Shown piece by piece: positions 7,379-15,166 of a DNA stretch of 64,000 nt. Position 1 is the stretch's first letter, and every line of letters begins with the position of its first letter. The notes under the pieces are model-generated. The model saw only the letters and a program-made list of their open reading frames with translations. It did not search any database and was not told the DNA's origin. This DNA is from Bacteroidia bacterium (GTDB taxonomy: Bacteria > Bacteroidota > Bacteroidia > Bacteroidales > F082). Location of the stretch: NCBI GenBank assembly GCA_021287165.1, contig JAJTAY010000009.1, positions 62,001 through 126,000 of the forward strand, written 5' to 3'. A program made the position numbers and the translations under genes.

Positions 7379-10300
7379 TTATTTTTTCCTGTTAAGTTTC
7401 TCTTCAACCTGACGCGCTGCTTCTTCTTCCTGTTTCGGACCGCCAAGCAGGTCGTAAACAATCGGGCTGGCATTGAACACCGAGGAATAGGTACCTATGA
7501 AGATACCCATGAAAAGTGCAAACACAAAGCCACGGATTACCTCACCGCCAAACAGGCCAATCATCACCAGTACAAGCAAGGTAGTACCTGAGGTATTGAT
7601 TGTGCGCATGAGGGTTTGGTTCAAACCGTCGTTGATGTTTTGCTTGAGCGATTTGCGTGGATGCAGGCCGATGTTCTCGCGGATACGGTCAAAGATAATC
7701 ACGGTGTCGTTGATGGAGTAACCGATAATGGTTAGAATGGCCGCAATGAAAGCTTGATCCACTTCGAGGCTGAATGGCAGAATGTGGTGGAAGAGGGCAA
7801 AAAGACCGATTACGATAATCGTGTCGTGCGCCAATGCGATGAGACCGGCCAGACCATATTGCCACTTACGGAACCGGATGGCGATGTAAGCGAAAATGAT
7901 GATGAGCGCAAAAGCAACCGCCATAACCGATCTGTTACGGATATCACTCGCAATGGTAGGCCCGATCTTCTGCGAGCTAAGAATGCCGATTAATTTTTCG
8001 CCACCAGTGTCTTCGTCGGATGTGAACACGTTGAACGAAATAGGCGTGGAATAGAAATTCTTAAGGCTTGAATAAAGCATAACCTGAATGATTGAATCAG
8101 CCTCACGGGTATCGTCTTCAATCATGTGTTTGGTGGTTATTTTAACCTGACGGCTCGGACCAAAAGTTTTTACTTCGGGAGTTGCTTCCGTGAATTCCTT
8201 GCTCAGGGCTGCACGAATATCCGATACGCGCACATCCTGGTCGAAACGCACAAGATAAGTGCGACCACCGGTGAAGTCAACACCGTAATTAAGACCTCTG
8301 GTCAGCAAAGATCCGAGGCTGATTACGATGAGTATGGTACTGAAGATGTAGGCTTTTTTGCGCATCCCCAGCCAGTTGAAGTTCACGTTTTTGAGGAAAT
8401 TCCTGGTAAGTGAAGTGCTGAAAGTGATATTGGCGTTCTTATCGAGCAGCCACTGAAATACAATGCGTGAAATAAGGATGGCTGTGAACAATGAGGTAAG
8501 AATACCAATGATCAGTGTAGTGGCAAACCCTTGTACAGGACCTGTTCCGAAGGTGTAGAGCACAATACCGGTGAGCAGTGTGGTCACGTTACCGTCAATG
8601 ATAGCCGAGTAAGCGTTTTTATAACCATCCTCTATGGCAAGACGTAAACCTTTTCCAAGGCTAACCTCTTCTTTGATACGCTCATAAATAATTACGTTGG
8701 CGTCGACGGCCATACCCAGGGTGAGCACAATACCCGCAATACCAGGAAGGGTGAGCACGGCACCTAGTGAGGCAAGCACACCAAAGAGGAAGAATATATT
8801 GGTGAGCAGTGCAAAGTTGGCAACCAAACCGGCTTTATTGTAGAAGAACCACATATAAGCCAGAATCATCATGAATGCGATGACAAACGACCACAAACCG
8901 GAGGTTACTGCCTCACGTCCGAGTGAGGGACCTACAACGGCTTCTTCCAGGATCCGGGCCGGGGCGGGCAGCTTACCTGCTTTTAGAATGTTTGCAAGGT
9001 CCTGAGCTTCTTCGATGGTCATATCGCCACCGCTGATCGATGAGCGTCCGCTGGGGATTTCGTCGTTAACTACAGGATATGAATAAACGTAGTCGTCGAG
9101 AACAATGGCCACCTGACGGCCGATATTCTCACCGGTCAAACGCTTCCATGTTTTAGCTCCTTCGCTGTTCATCTGGATGGTTACCTCCACCCTACCGGCC
9201 TGATCATAGTCCTGACGGGCATCAACGATAACTTCTCCGCCTAGTGCGGCTTTTCCGTCGCGCGATGTTTTCAGGGCAACAAGCTCAAGTACACCAGGTT
9301 GACTGGCGCTTCCGCCGCGGGGTTTCACTGTCCAGGCCAGTTTCATATTACGCGGGAAAATTCCCTGAACCTGACGTAGCATATAATTGATGCGGGCTGT
9401 ATCCTTTACAAGGGCGGTACCTACGCGTGCAGTATTGCCGGGGAAGAACCTTCCCTGCTCGTCCTGCATATAGGAAGGCATCAGATAGGCATACAGGGGA
9501 TTTTCCTTTGCATATTCGGCAAAACTCTTGTCTTTTGATGCAGTGGTATCCGACTTGATCTGATCGGCGAGGCTTAGGCTGTCGCTTTTTGTTTCTGTGT
9601 TTCCATCAGCTGTGGTTTCTGTCGGCTGGGCCTCGGCAGTCTCAGTTTTGGCGACGGTTGTGTCCTCAGTGGAACTTGTCTGAGCGAGTCTTTTGTTGGC
9701 ATCGTCGAAATAGGTGTAGAGCTCAGAAAAGTTGTAGGTTTCCCAAAATTCGAGCTGAGCAGTTCCCTGGAGCAGTTTACGCACACGCTTCGGATCTTTG
9801 ATACCCGGCAATTCGACCAAAATACGTCCCGAAGTGGCTAAGCGTTGAATATTGGGCTGGGTTACGCCGAAGCGGTCGATACGGGTGCGCAGAATCTGGA
9901 ACGATCTGTCGATGGCGCCCTCGGCTTCGGTGCGAATTGCCTTAAGTACTTCTTCGTTGGTGGAGTTTACCGTAATGCCCTTATCTTTAAACTCGAAGAG
10001 GAAAATAGCGGCCAAACGGGCGTTGGGATCGATCTCGTTGAACGATTCACCAAAAAGGGTTACAAAATCCTTTTGGCTATTTTTCTGCTTCTGGGCAGCA
10101 AGTGTAATTGCCTGACGGAAAACGGGATCCTGACTGTAGCCTGAAAGTGCGTCGATGATGTCGCGCACCGAAACTTCGAGCACAACGTTCATCCCGCCCT
10201 TAAGGTCAAGACCCAGATTAATTTCGCGTTCTTTGGCCTGCTGATAAGTGTATTTGCCGATAAGCAGGTTGTAAACTGGCTGGTTTTCCATTGAATCCAG

Positions 10301-10522
10301 GTAGTAGGTCTCACGGGCCTGCATGATGGAATCCAGCAAGTGTTTGAAAAGCACCTGATCGCCCTTCGCAAGTTCGCTTGCAAGCGTGCTGGCTGCATCA
10401 CTCTGCGCATATTCCCTCGCTTTGCGCTCAACCCTCGATGTGACGAGAGTAAAGGAAAGCTGATACAGCGACACCAGTGCCAGCGCTATTGCAAAAACTT
10501 TGATCGCTCCTTTGTTCTGCAT
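7379..10522 (-). CDS. secDF: Protein translocase subunit SecDF (fused)
   Basis: A proton-motive-force-driven accessory of the Sec translocon that pulls secreted chains through the membrane. SecD and SecF are joined in one 1047-residue chain, usual in Bacteroidota. The SecD half has one N-terminal TM helix, the LGLDLKGGMNVVLEV entry strand, a large periplasmic region, and TM helices with AVDANVIIYERIKEE. The SecF half has VDFTGGRTYLVRF and GYSINDTVIIFDRIRENIG. A Thr/Glu/Lys-rich segment of about 60 residues (near residue 290-345) interrupts the SecD periplasmic region. It has its own promoter and terminator, so it is probably monocistronic. Confidence 0.97.
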   Translation of the reverse strand: MQNKGAIKVFAIALALVSLYQLSFTLVTSRVERKAREYAQSDAASTLASELAKGDQVLFKHLLDSIMQARETYYLDSMENQPVYNLLIGKYTYQQAKEREINLGLDLKGGMNVVLEVSVRDIIDALSGYSQDPVFRQAITLAAQKQKNSQKDFVTLFGESFNEIDPNARLAAIFLFEFKDKGITVNSTNEEVLKAIRTEAEGAIDRSFQILRTRIDRFGVTQPNIQRLATSGRILVELPGIKDPKRVRKLLQGTAQLEFWETYNFSELYTYFDDANKRLAQTSSTEDTTVAKTETAEAQPTETTADGNTETKSDSLSLADQIKSDTTASKDKSFAEYAKENPLYAYLMPSYMQDEQGRFFPGNTARVGTALVKDTARINYMLRQVQGIFPRNMKLAWTVKPRGGSASQPGVLELVALKTSRDGKAALGGEVIVDARQDYDQAGRVEVTIQMNSEGAKTWKRLTGENIGRQVAIVLDDYVYSYPVVNDEIPSGRSSISGGDMTIEEAQDLANILKAGKLPAPARILEEAVVGPSLGREAVTSGLWSFVIAFMMILAYMWFFYNKAGLVANFALLTNIFFLFGVLASLGAVLTLPGIAGIVLTLGMAVDANVIIYERIKEEVSLGKGLRLAIEDGYKNAYSAIIDGNVTTLLTGIVLYTFGTGPVQGFATTLIIGILTSLFTAILISRIVFQWLLDKNANITFSTSLTRNFLKNVNFNWLGMRKKAYIFSTILIVISLGSLLTRGLNYGVDFTGGRTYLVRFDQDVRVSDIRAALSKEFTEATPEVKTFGPSRQVKITTKHMIEDDTREADSIIQVMLYSSLKNFYSTPISFNVFTSDEDTGGEKLIGILSSQKIGPTIASDIRNRSVMAVAFALIIIFAYIAIRFRKWQYGLAGLIALAHDTIIVIGLFALFHHILPFSLEVDQAFIAAILTIIGYSINDTVIIFDRIRENIGLHPRKSLKQNINDGLNQTLMRTINTSGTTLLVLVMIGLFGGEVIRGFVFALFMGIFIGTYSSVFNASPIVYDLLGGPKQEEEAARQVEEKLNRKK

Positions 10523-10571
10523 TGCTGATATTTATTAGTTTTGATTTGCTTACGTCCAATTTTTGAGGGTG

Positions 10572-10604
10572 CAAAATTAGCATATTATTTTACAAACTTC
10601 CAAT
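10572..10604 (-). promoter_or_regulatory. Promoter of secDF
   Basis: On the minus strand ATTG (complement of 10601-10604) is followed after 21 bases by TAATTTTG (complement of 10572-10579). This is a good -33/-7 pair about 50 bases before the secDF start codon. Confidence 0.6.
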
Positions 10605-10775
10605 GTTTCAGATTTATTCGGTTGGCGGCGACAACCAAACCTGACTTGCGCTCTGAAACCGAAATTGAAAAGAAATCAGCAAAAAGGATAAAACCACTAG
10701 CCTTTTCACTTGTTTTTTAATCGGCCTAAACAAGGCGTAATGACGTCTAATGCCACGGTTCATAAAATAATAGTT

Positions 10776-10783
10776 TACCTTTG
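10776..10783 (+). promoter_or_regulatory. -7 promoter box of the cytochrome c gene
   Basis: TACCTTTG matches TAnnTTTG and lies 32 bases before ATG 10815. No clear -33 TTTG is seen upstream. The 292-base region between divergent secDF and this gene holds only these two promoters as far as I can see. Confidence 0.55.
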
Positions 10784-10814
10784 CACCGCTTTTCAATCAA
10801 AAAATTACCAAACC

Positions 10815-11288
10815 ATGAAAATGAATTACATGAGACTCACCGTCGCATCTCTGGCACTGGTAGTGTCGTTGGCAAGCTGCGGCGGCGGACAGCAAAACGC
10901 CCAGCAGGAGCAGACCAAGCAAGAAGAAACTGCCGTTGCTGAAAAGGTTAGTCCCGAAAAAGACTTCGTCCTTGGCGCAAAAATCTTTAACGAAAAATGT
11001 ATCGCCTGCCATCAGGCCAACGGACAGGGAATTCCCGGCGCTTTCCCTTCGCTGGTCGACTCTGACCTGCTCCGCGAGGATAAACTGGCTGCCATCCATC
11101 AGGTGCTCAACGGCGACCCGGGTGGAAAAGTAATTAAAGGAGTTCAATACAACGCTCCAATGCCTCCTCAGGTTGAAACCTACGAAGAAGCCGTTGCCGT
11201 TATCAACTATGTTTCCAATCATTTTGGCAACGATCTTGGATACATCAGCCTGGAAGAAGCTAGAAAAGTAACCATCAACCCCAGGTAG
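10815..11288 (+). CDS. Lipoprotein c-type cytochrome (class I, mono-haem)
   Basis: A 157-residue periplasm-facing electron carrier. From ATG 10815 there is a signal peptide with lipobox SLASC (Cys22), so the protein is probably tethered to a membrane by lipid. A Q/E-rich linker (24-45) leads to one cytochrome c domain with haem attachment CIACH (62-66), the post-haem GQGIPGAFPSL segment and a likely distal ligand Met116 in NAPMPPQ. The open frame continues upstream, but an upstream start would hide the signal peptide and lies before the -7 box. The DUF4920 lipoprotein starts 5 bases after its stop, so the two are probably an operon. The partner oxidase or reductase is not in the window. Confidence 0.93.
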   Translation: MKMNYMRLTVASLALVVSLASCGGGQQNAQQEQTKQEETAVAEKVSPEKDFVLGAKIFNEKCIACHQANGQGIPGAFPSLVDSDLLREDKLAAIHQVLNGDPGGKVIKGVQYNAPMPPQVETYEEAVAVINYVSNHFGNDLGYISLEEARKVTINPR

Positions 11289-11292
11289 TGGC

Positions 11293-11817
11293 ATGAACAA
11301 GGCAGCTTATCATTTAATTCTGGCCCTTTTTGCCGCTTCAGTGATGGTTTCTTGTGTTGGACACAAGCACGACCACGATCATGACCACGACCATGACACC
11401 GAAATGCTACCCTCAACAGGTAGTTTCGGTGAGGCTATAACTAAAGATGGTGCAGTAGCCGTTACCGAAATTGCAAGCCTTATCACTGAGGACACTCCGG
11501 TTGAGGTAAAAGTTTACGGCACCATCGTGGAGGTGTGCCAAAGTACTGGCTGCTGGCTCACCATGGACCTCGGTAATGGTGAAACCATTCAGGTTAACAT
11601 GAAAGACCACGAATTTTTCGTGCCCATGGATGCCGCCGGCAAAATGGTATGGGTCGAAGGTGTAGCGCTTCGCGAACTGATCAGCGCCGAATTGCTGAAG
11701 CATTATGCTGAAGATGCCGGCCGACCGCAGGAATATATCGACAGCATTACCGAGGATGCATGGCAATACACCATTGAAGCCAAGGGCGTAATTATTGAAG
11801 AAGCCCCATCAATTTGA
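11293..11817 (+). CDS. DUF4920 family lipoprotein with histidine-rich N-terminus
   Basis: A 174-residue predicted lipoprotein: hydrophobic signal, lipobox ending MVSC (Cys21), then an alternating His/Asp run (residues 24-35) that looks suited to divalent metal binding. The body is DUF4920-like, with an OB-fold-type beta region (VEVKVYGTIVEV, KMVWVEGVAL) and a CQSTGCW motif (82-88) carrying two cysteines that could bind metal or form a disulfide. The family is known mainly from Bacteroidota and has no firmly assigned function. Pairing with a cytochrome c lipoprotein hints at a periplasmic redox or metal-handling role (inference). Confidence 0.85.
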   Translation: MNKAAYHLILALFAASVMVSCVGHKHDHDHDHDHDTEMLPSTGSFGEAITKDGAVAVTEIASLITEDTPVEVKVYGTIVEVCQSTGCWLTMDLGNGETIQVNMKDHEFFVPMDAAGKMVWVEGVALRELISAELLKHYAEDAGRPQEYIDSITEDAWQYTIEAKGVIIEEAPSI

Positions 11818-11836
11818 TTTTCTGACATCTCATAAG

Positions 11837-11868
11837 AAGGGGTTGCATTTTTTGCGACCCTTTTTTGT
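11837..11868 (+). terminator. Rho-independent terminator after the DUF4920 gene
   Basis: A 10-bp stem with two G-U pairs (11837-11846 with 11854-11863), a 7-base loop and a run of T residues. It lies between the convergent DUF4920 and glucosaminidase genes. Confidence 0.8.
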
Positions 11869-12819
11869 TTACCGAAGTCGCAACACCGTGCCCGGCTTGA
11901 TTGCTGAACCTTCGTGCAGCTCATTTATTTTAAGTAGTCTGTTCAGCCGGATACCATATTGTTGCGACACTCCGTACAGGCTTTCACCCTCACGCAGTGT
12001 GTGCGTCCGGTGTTCCTTCGATCGACGGGCTTTCTTCTCAAGATAAATCATCTGGCCGGCTTTCGGTTCTTCATCTTTCGAAAGCTCGTTATACTTCCTG
12101 ATCTGATAGCTGTAGATATTGAACTCCGCAGCCAGGGAAGCTACACGATCGTCCTCGCGGGCAAACACCATTTTTCGGCGGTTATTTTCAAAAACAAACC
12201 TTCCCTTTTTCGACTTGCCAACCACTTCGTATTGTGATGGGCTAACCGCAAGAAAGCGATGATCTTCCTCAACAACAACCAACGGAGGAGCGGTCTCAAT
12301 GGCCTTAAGGGCCAAACTGTCGAAACGAAAAAGCTGGTGGCGCTCAATAATCCTGATGAGCAGCTCCGGATAGCGCGGATTGGTGGCGTAGCCCGCCCTG
12401 CTCAGCCCGTGAGCCCAGGCTTTGTAGTCCATTATGTCAAGCTCAAACAACGGGGCATACCTCGGACGTGTGGTCAGAAAAAGGGAATGATCGTGATAGG
12501 ATTGCTCCGGATTGTCGTAGGCGCGAAAGCATTCGTTCTTTTCATCGTCGTCGGCGTGAAACGTTCGCCCTTCCCAGCCCCTGTGGCATTTTATGCCGAA
12601 ATGGTTGTTTGCTTCGCGTGCCAGCACACTTGTTCCGCTGCCCGATTCGAGTATGCCCTGCGAGAGCGTAATGGAAGCCGGAATGCGATATTCCCGCATT
12701 TTTTGCATGGCAACATCGCTAAAGCGGTTGATATATTGTTCGGCAGCCGGCCACTGGGCAGCAAGCATGACCGGCATAAAAAGCAGCATGAGCAGAATGC
12801 CTGTGTAGCGGTGAGTCAT
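11869..12819 (-). CDS. Exported glucosaminidase with LysM repeats
   Basis: A peptidoglycan hydrolase that probably cleaves beta-1,4 bonds next to N-acetylglucosamine. Of 316 residues, the signal peptide is about 1-21 (ending MLAAQ). The glucosaminidase (FlgJ/LytD-type) domain spans about 25-170, with the proposed catalytic Glu58 in SQGILESGSG, then NNHFGIKCHRGWEG and a late SRAGYATNPRYPE. Two LysM-like modules follow, a weak one at about 215-262 and a clear one at 272-315 (EGESLYGVSQQYGIRLNRL), for glycan binding. It stands alone between convergent and divergent neighbours. A role in wall remodelling or cell separation is family knowledge. Confidence 0.93.
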   Translation of the reverse strand: MTHRYTGILLMLLFMPVMLAAQWPAAEQYINRFSDVAMQKMREYRIPASITLSQGILESGSGTSVLAREANNHFGIKCHRGWEGRTFHADDDEKNECFRAYDNPEQSYHDHSLFLTTRPRYAPLFELDIMDYKAWAHGLSRAGYATNPRYPELLIRIIERHQLFRFDSLALKAIETAPPLVVVEEDHRFLAVSPSQYEVVGKSKKGRFVFENNRRKMVFAREDDRVASLAAEFNIYSYQIRKYNELSKDEEPKAGQMIYLEKKARRSKEHRTHTLREGESLYGVSQQYGIRLNRLLKINELHEGSAIKPGTVLRLR

Positions 12820-12978
12820 TGTGTGTTGTTGAGCACTTCCAAAACTACGCTGTTGCCCGATTATTGCCTTGTGAGCAGCCCATGAATTACTGACAGCCTG
12901 ATGTTATTATCGCCCCATGAATACCAGAGAATTTAATAACCAACGATTTTATACCTTTACGCGCCTTTGAGCACCGTT

Positions 12979-13602
12979 ATGGATCTGATAAGGAAATATT
13001 TTCCGACGCTGGAAGACACTAAGCTTCAGCAATTTGAGGCGCTTTTGCCTCTTTACACGGAATGGAATGCCCGGATAAATCTTGTTTCTCGCAAGGATAT
13101 GGAGCATTTCTATGAGCGTCATGTATTGCATTCGTTGGCCATTGCACGTTTTGTGCAGTTTGTGCCAGGCACTTCGGTACTTGATGTGGGAACAGGCGGA
13201 GGATTTCCCGGAATACCGCTTGCAATCATGTTCCCGGATTCGGAGTTTCTGCTTATCGACAGCATTGGGAAAAAGATAAAGGTTGTAAATGAAGTTATTG
13301 CTCAGCTAAATCTTCCAAACGCCAAAGCGCATCAAACGCGGGTTGAGCAACTGCAAGGGAGATTCGATTTTATCGTAAGCCGGGCTGTTACCACCTTGCC
13401 GGAGTTTTACGGCTGGGTTTCTGCCAAATACTTCCGCTCCGGTCGCAACAACAAGGCCAATGGCATCATATATTTAAAAGGCGGAGATGTGAAGGACGAA
13501 ATTTCGCAACTGCCACGAAAATGCATTGCCAATACCTACGAAATCAGGAAATGGTTCGACGAGCCCTGGTTCGAGACCAAACTGCTCATACATATTTATT
13601 AA
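12979..13602 (+). CDS. rsmG: 16S rRNA (guanine(527)-N7)-methyltransferase
   Basis: Methylates G527 of 16S rRNA with S-adenosylmethionine. From ATG 12979 it has 207 residues, normal for RsmG. The N-terminal segment LYTEWNARINLVSRKD and HVLHSLA are family-specific; the SAM-binding motif is LDVGTGGGFPGIPLAI; FDFIVSRAVTTLPEF and IIYLKGGD complete the Rossmann-like fold. A TTG four codons upstream (12967) is an alternative start. The downstream MFS gene follows after 27 bases, so the two may be co-transcribed although unrelated in function. Confidence 0.95.
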   Translation: MDLIRKYFPTLEDTKLQQFEALLPLYTEWNARINLVSRKDMEHFYERHVLHSLAIARFVQFVPGTSVLDVGTGGGFPGIPLAIMFPDSEFLLIDSIGKKIKVVNEVIAQLNLPNAKAHQTRVEQLQGRFDFIVSRAVTTLPEFYGWVSAKYFRSGRNNKANGIIYLKGGDVKDEISQLPRKCIANTYEIRKWFDEPWFETKLLIHIY

Positions 13603-13629
13603 TGAATCAATACCCAAAAACCTCACAAA

Positions 13630-15027
13630 ATGACTGAAACCATCAAACAATCGCTGCGCGATTCCAAGACAGCACGCTGGATAGTGCTGGCGCTGATTTC
13701 GCTCACCATGTTCTTTGCCTATTTCTTTGTGGATGTGGCAGCTCCCCTGCAAAGCCTTCTTGAGCGCAACCACGGCTGGTCGCCCGAAACCTTTGGCATG
13801 CTGGGCGGGTCGGAGTTTTTCCTGAATGTGTTTGCTTTCTTCCTCATTCTTTCGGGCATCATCCTCGATAAGATGGGCATTCGTTTCACCATTCTCACTT
13901 CAACCATTGCCATGGTGCTTGGCGGTTTTATTAAGTACTATGCACTCACCGACAGCTTTGCGGCCACCGGTTTGCACGAATGGCTGGGAAGTTTCTGGAG
14001 CGCTGTGCCTGCAAGCGCCAAGCTGGCCTTTTTTGGCTTTGCCATTTTTGGGGTTGGCGTGGAAATGGCCGGTATAACAGTGAGCAAAACAATAGTTAAG
14101 TGGTTCAAAGGCAAAGAATTGGCCTTGGCCATGGGTTTGGAGATGGCCGTTGCCCGTTTGGGTGTTTTTGCCGTGTTCAGGCTGTCGCCCATTTTTGCCG
14201 AACAAAGTGGTGTTACCGGTGCTATTTTTTATGGTGTGGCATTTCTGATGGTGGGCTTCCTCACCGCACTGATATACACTTTCATGGATGTTAAGCTCGA
14301 CCGTGAAATAGGAGAAGATGCCGCTGCAGAGCCTGAGGAAGCCTTCCGTGTAAGCGACCTTGGATTGATACTGCGCAATCCCGGCTTTTTGGCCATCGCC
14401 AGCCTTTGTGTGCTGTTCTATTCGGCCATCTTCCCTTTCCAGAAGTTTGCCACCGATATGCTTTCGACCAAGCTCGATATCCCTATCAAGGACGCTGCCG
14501 CCATGTTTTCGTTTTTCCCCATCGGGGCAATGATCCTCACCCCTTTCATCGGAGCATTCCTCGACCGTAAAGGGCTGGGCGCCACCATGATGCTTTACGG
14601 CTCAATTTTGCTCACCGTTTCGCACCTGATTTTCGCACTCGTACCCGCTGAAAGCTTTACCCAACCCGTAGCCTACGGAACCATCGTTATTCTGGGTATT
14701 GCATTCTCGCTGGTGCCGGCTTCCATGTGGCCATCCATCCCAAAAATCGTCGAAGATCGTTACCTGGGTTCAGCCTACGGGCTTACATTCTGGATTCAGA
14801 ACATTGGTCTGCTGGCAGTTCCCATCCTTATCGGCTGGGCGCTCACCGCTGCCAATCCCGGAGTGGCCGAAGCCATTGCAGCAGGCGATGCATTGGCGAA
14901 ATACAACTACACCGTTCCAGAGCTCATTTTTGCAGGCTTTGGTGTTCTGGCCATGATCATGTCGGTAGTGCTGCGCGTTGTAGACAGAAAACGCGGCTAC
15001 GGCCTCGACCTGCCCAACAAGAAATAA
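13630..15027 (+). CDS. MFS transporter, MFSD1-like (possible dipeptide carrier)
   Basis: A 465-residue inner-membrane carrier with 12 predicted TM helices and a central cytoplasmic loop rich in Glu/Ala (near 225-240). General MFS features include the GIILDKMGIR loop after TM2 and the matching AFLDRKGLG loop in the second half. The TM10-11 region SMWPSIPKIVEDRYLGSAYGLTFW (two overlapping stretches) resembles the motif of the lysosomal MFSD1 family, shown to carry dipeptides. The next gene downstream is the dipeptidase PepD, which supports a dipeptide-uptake role (inference). Other substrates cannot be excluded from sequence alone. A terminator follows, so pepD has separate transcription. Confidence 0.85.
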   Translation: MTETIKQSLRDSKTARWIVLALISLTMFFAYFFVDVAAPLQSLLERNHGWSPETFGMLGGSEFFLNVFAFFLILSGIILDKMGIRFTILTSTIAMVLGGFIKYYALTDSFAATGLHEWLGSFWSAVPASAKLAFFGFAIFGVGVEMAGITVSKTIVKWFKGKELALAMGLEMAVARLGVFAVFRLSPIFAEQSGVTGAIFYGVAFLMVGFLTALIYTFMDVKLDREIGEDAAAEPEEAFRVSDLGLILRNPGFLAIASLCVLFYSAIFPFQKFATDMLSTKLDIPIKDAAAMFSFFPIGAMILTPFIGAFLDRKGLGATMMLYGSILLTVSHLIFALVPAESFTQPVAYGTIVILGIAFSLVPASMWPSIPKIVEDRYLGSAYGLTFWIQNIGLLAVPILIGWALTAANPGVAEAIAAGDALAKYNYTVPELIFAGFGVLAMIMSVVLRVVDRKRGYGLDLPNKK

Positions 15028-15054
15028 GTCAACGCTTTTCTCTTAAAGCCTTAT

Positions 15055-15085
15055 AAACCCGCCTTCTTATCGAGGGCGGGTTTTT
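15055..15085 (+). terminator. Rho-independent terminator after the MFS gene
   Basis: Stem AAACCCGCC (15055-15063) pairs with GGCGGGTTT (15075-15083), followed by TTTTT. It lies 28 bases behind the MFS stop codon. Confidence 0.85.
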
Positions 15086-15166
15086 GCATTTGACCATCGT
15101 AAAGTCTTCAGCACAGGCCAAAAAAGCGTATCTTTATGGCCTGAAATATCCTTAAAATCATTCACA

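Noticed and set aside
7243-7473. N-terminal extension of the TatA/B-type frame
   Set aside because: The extra 77 codons pass through the secDF terminator and a promoter box; the family starts directly before its TM helix.
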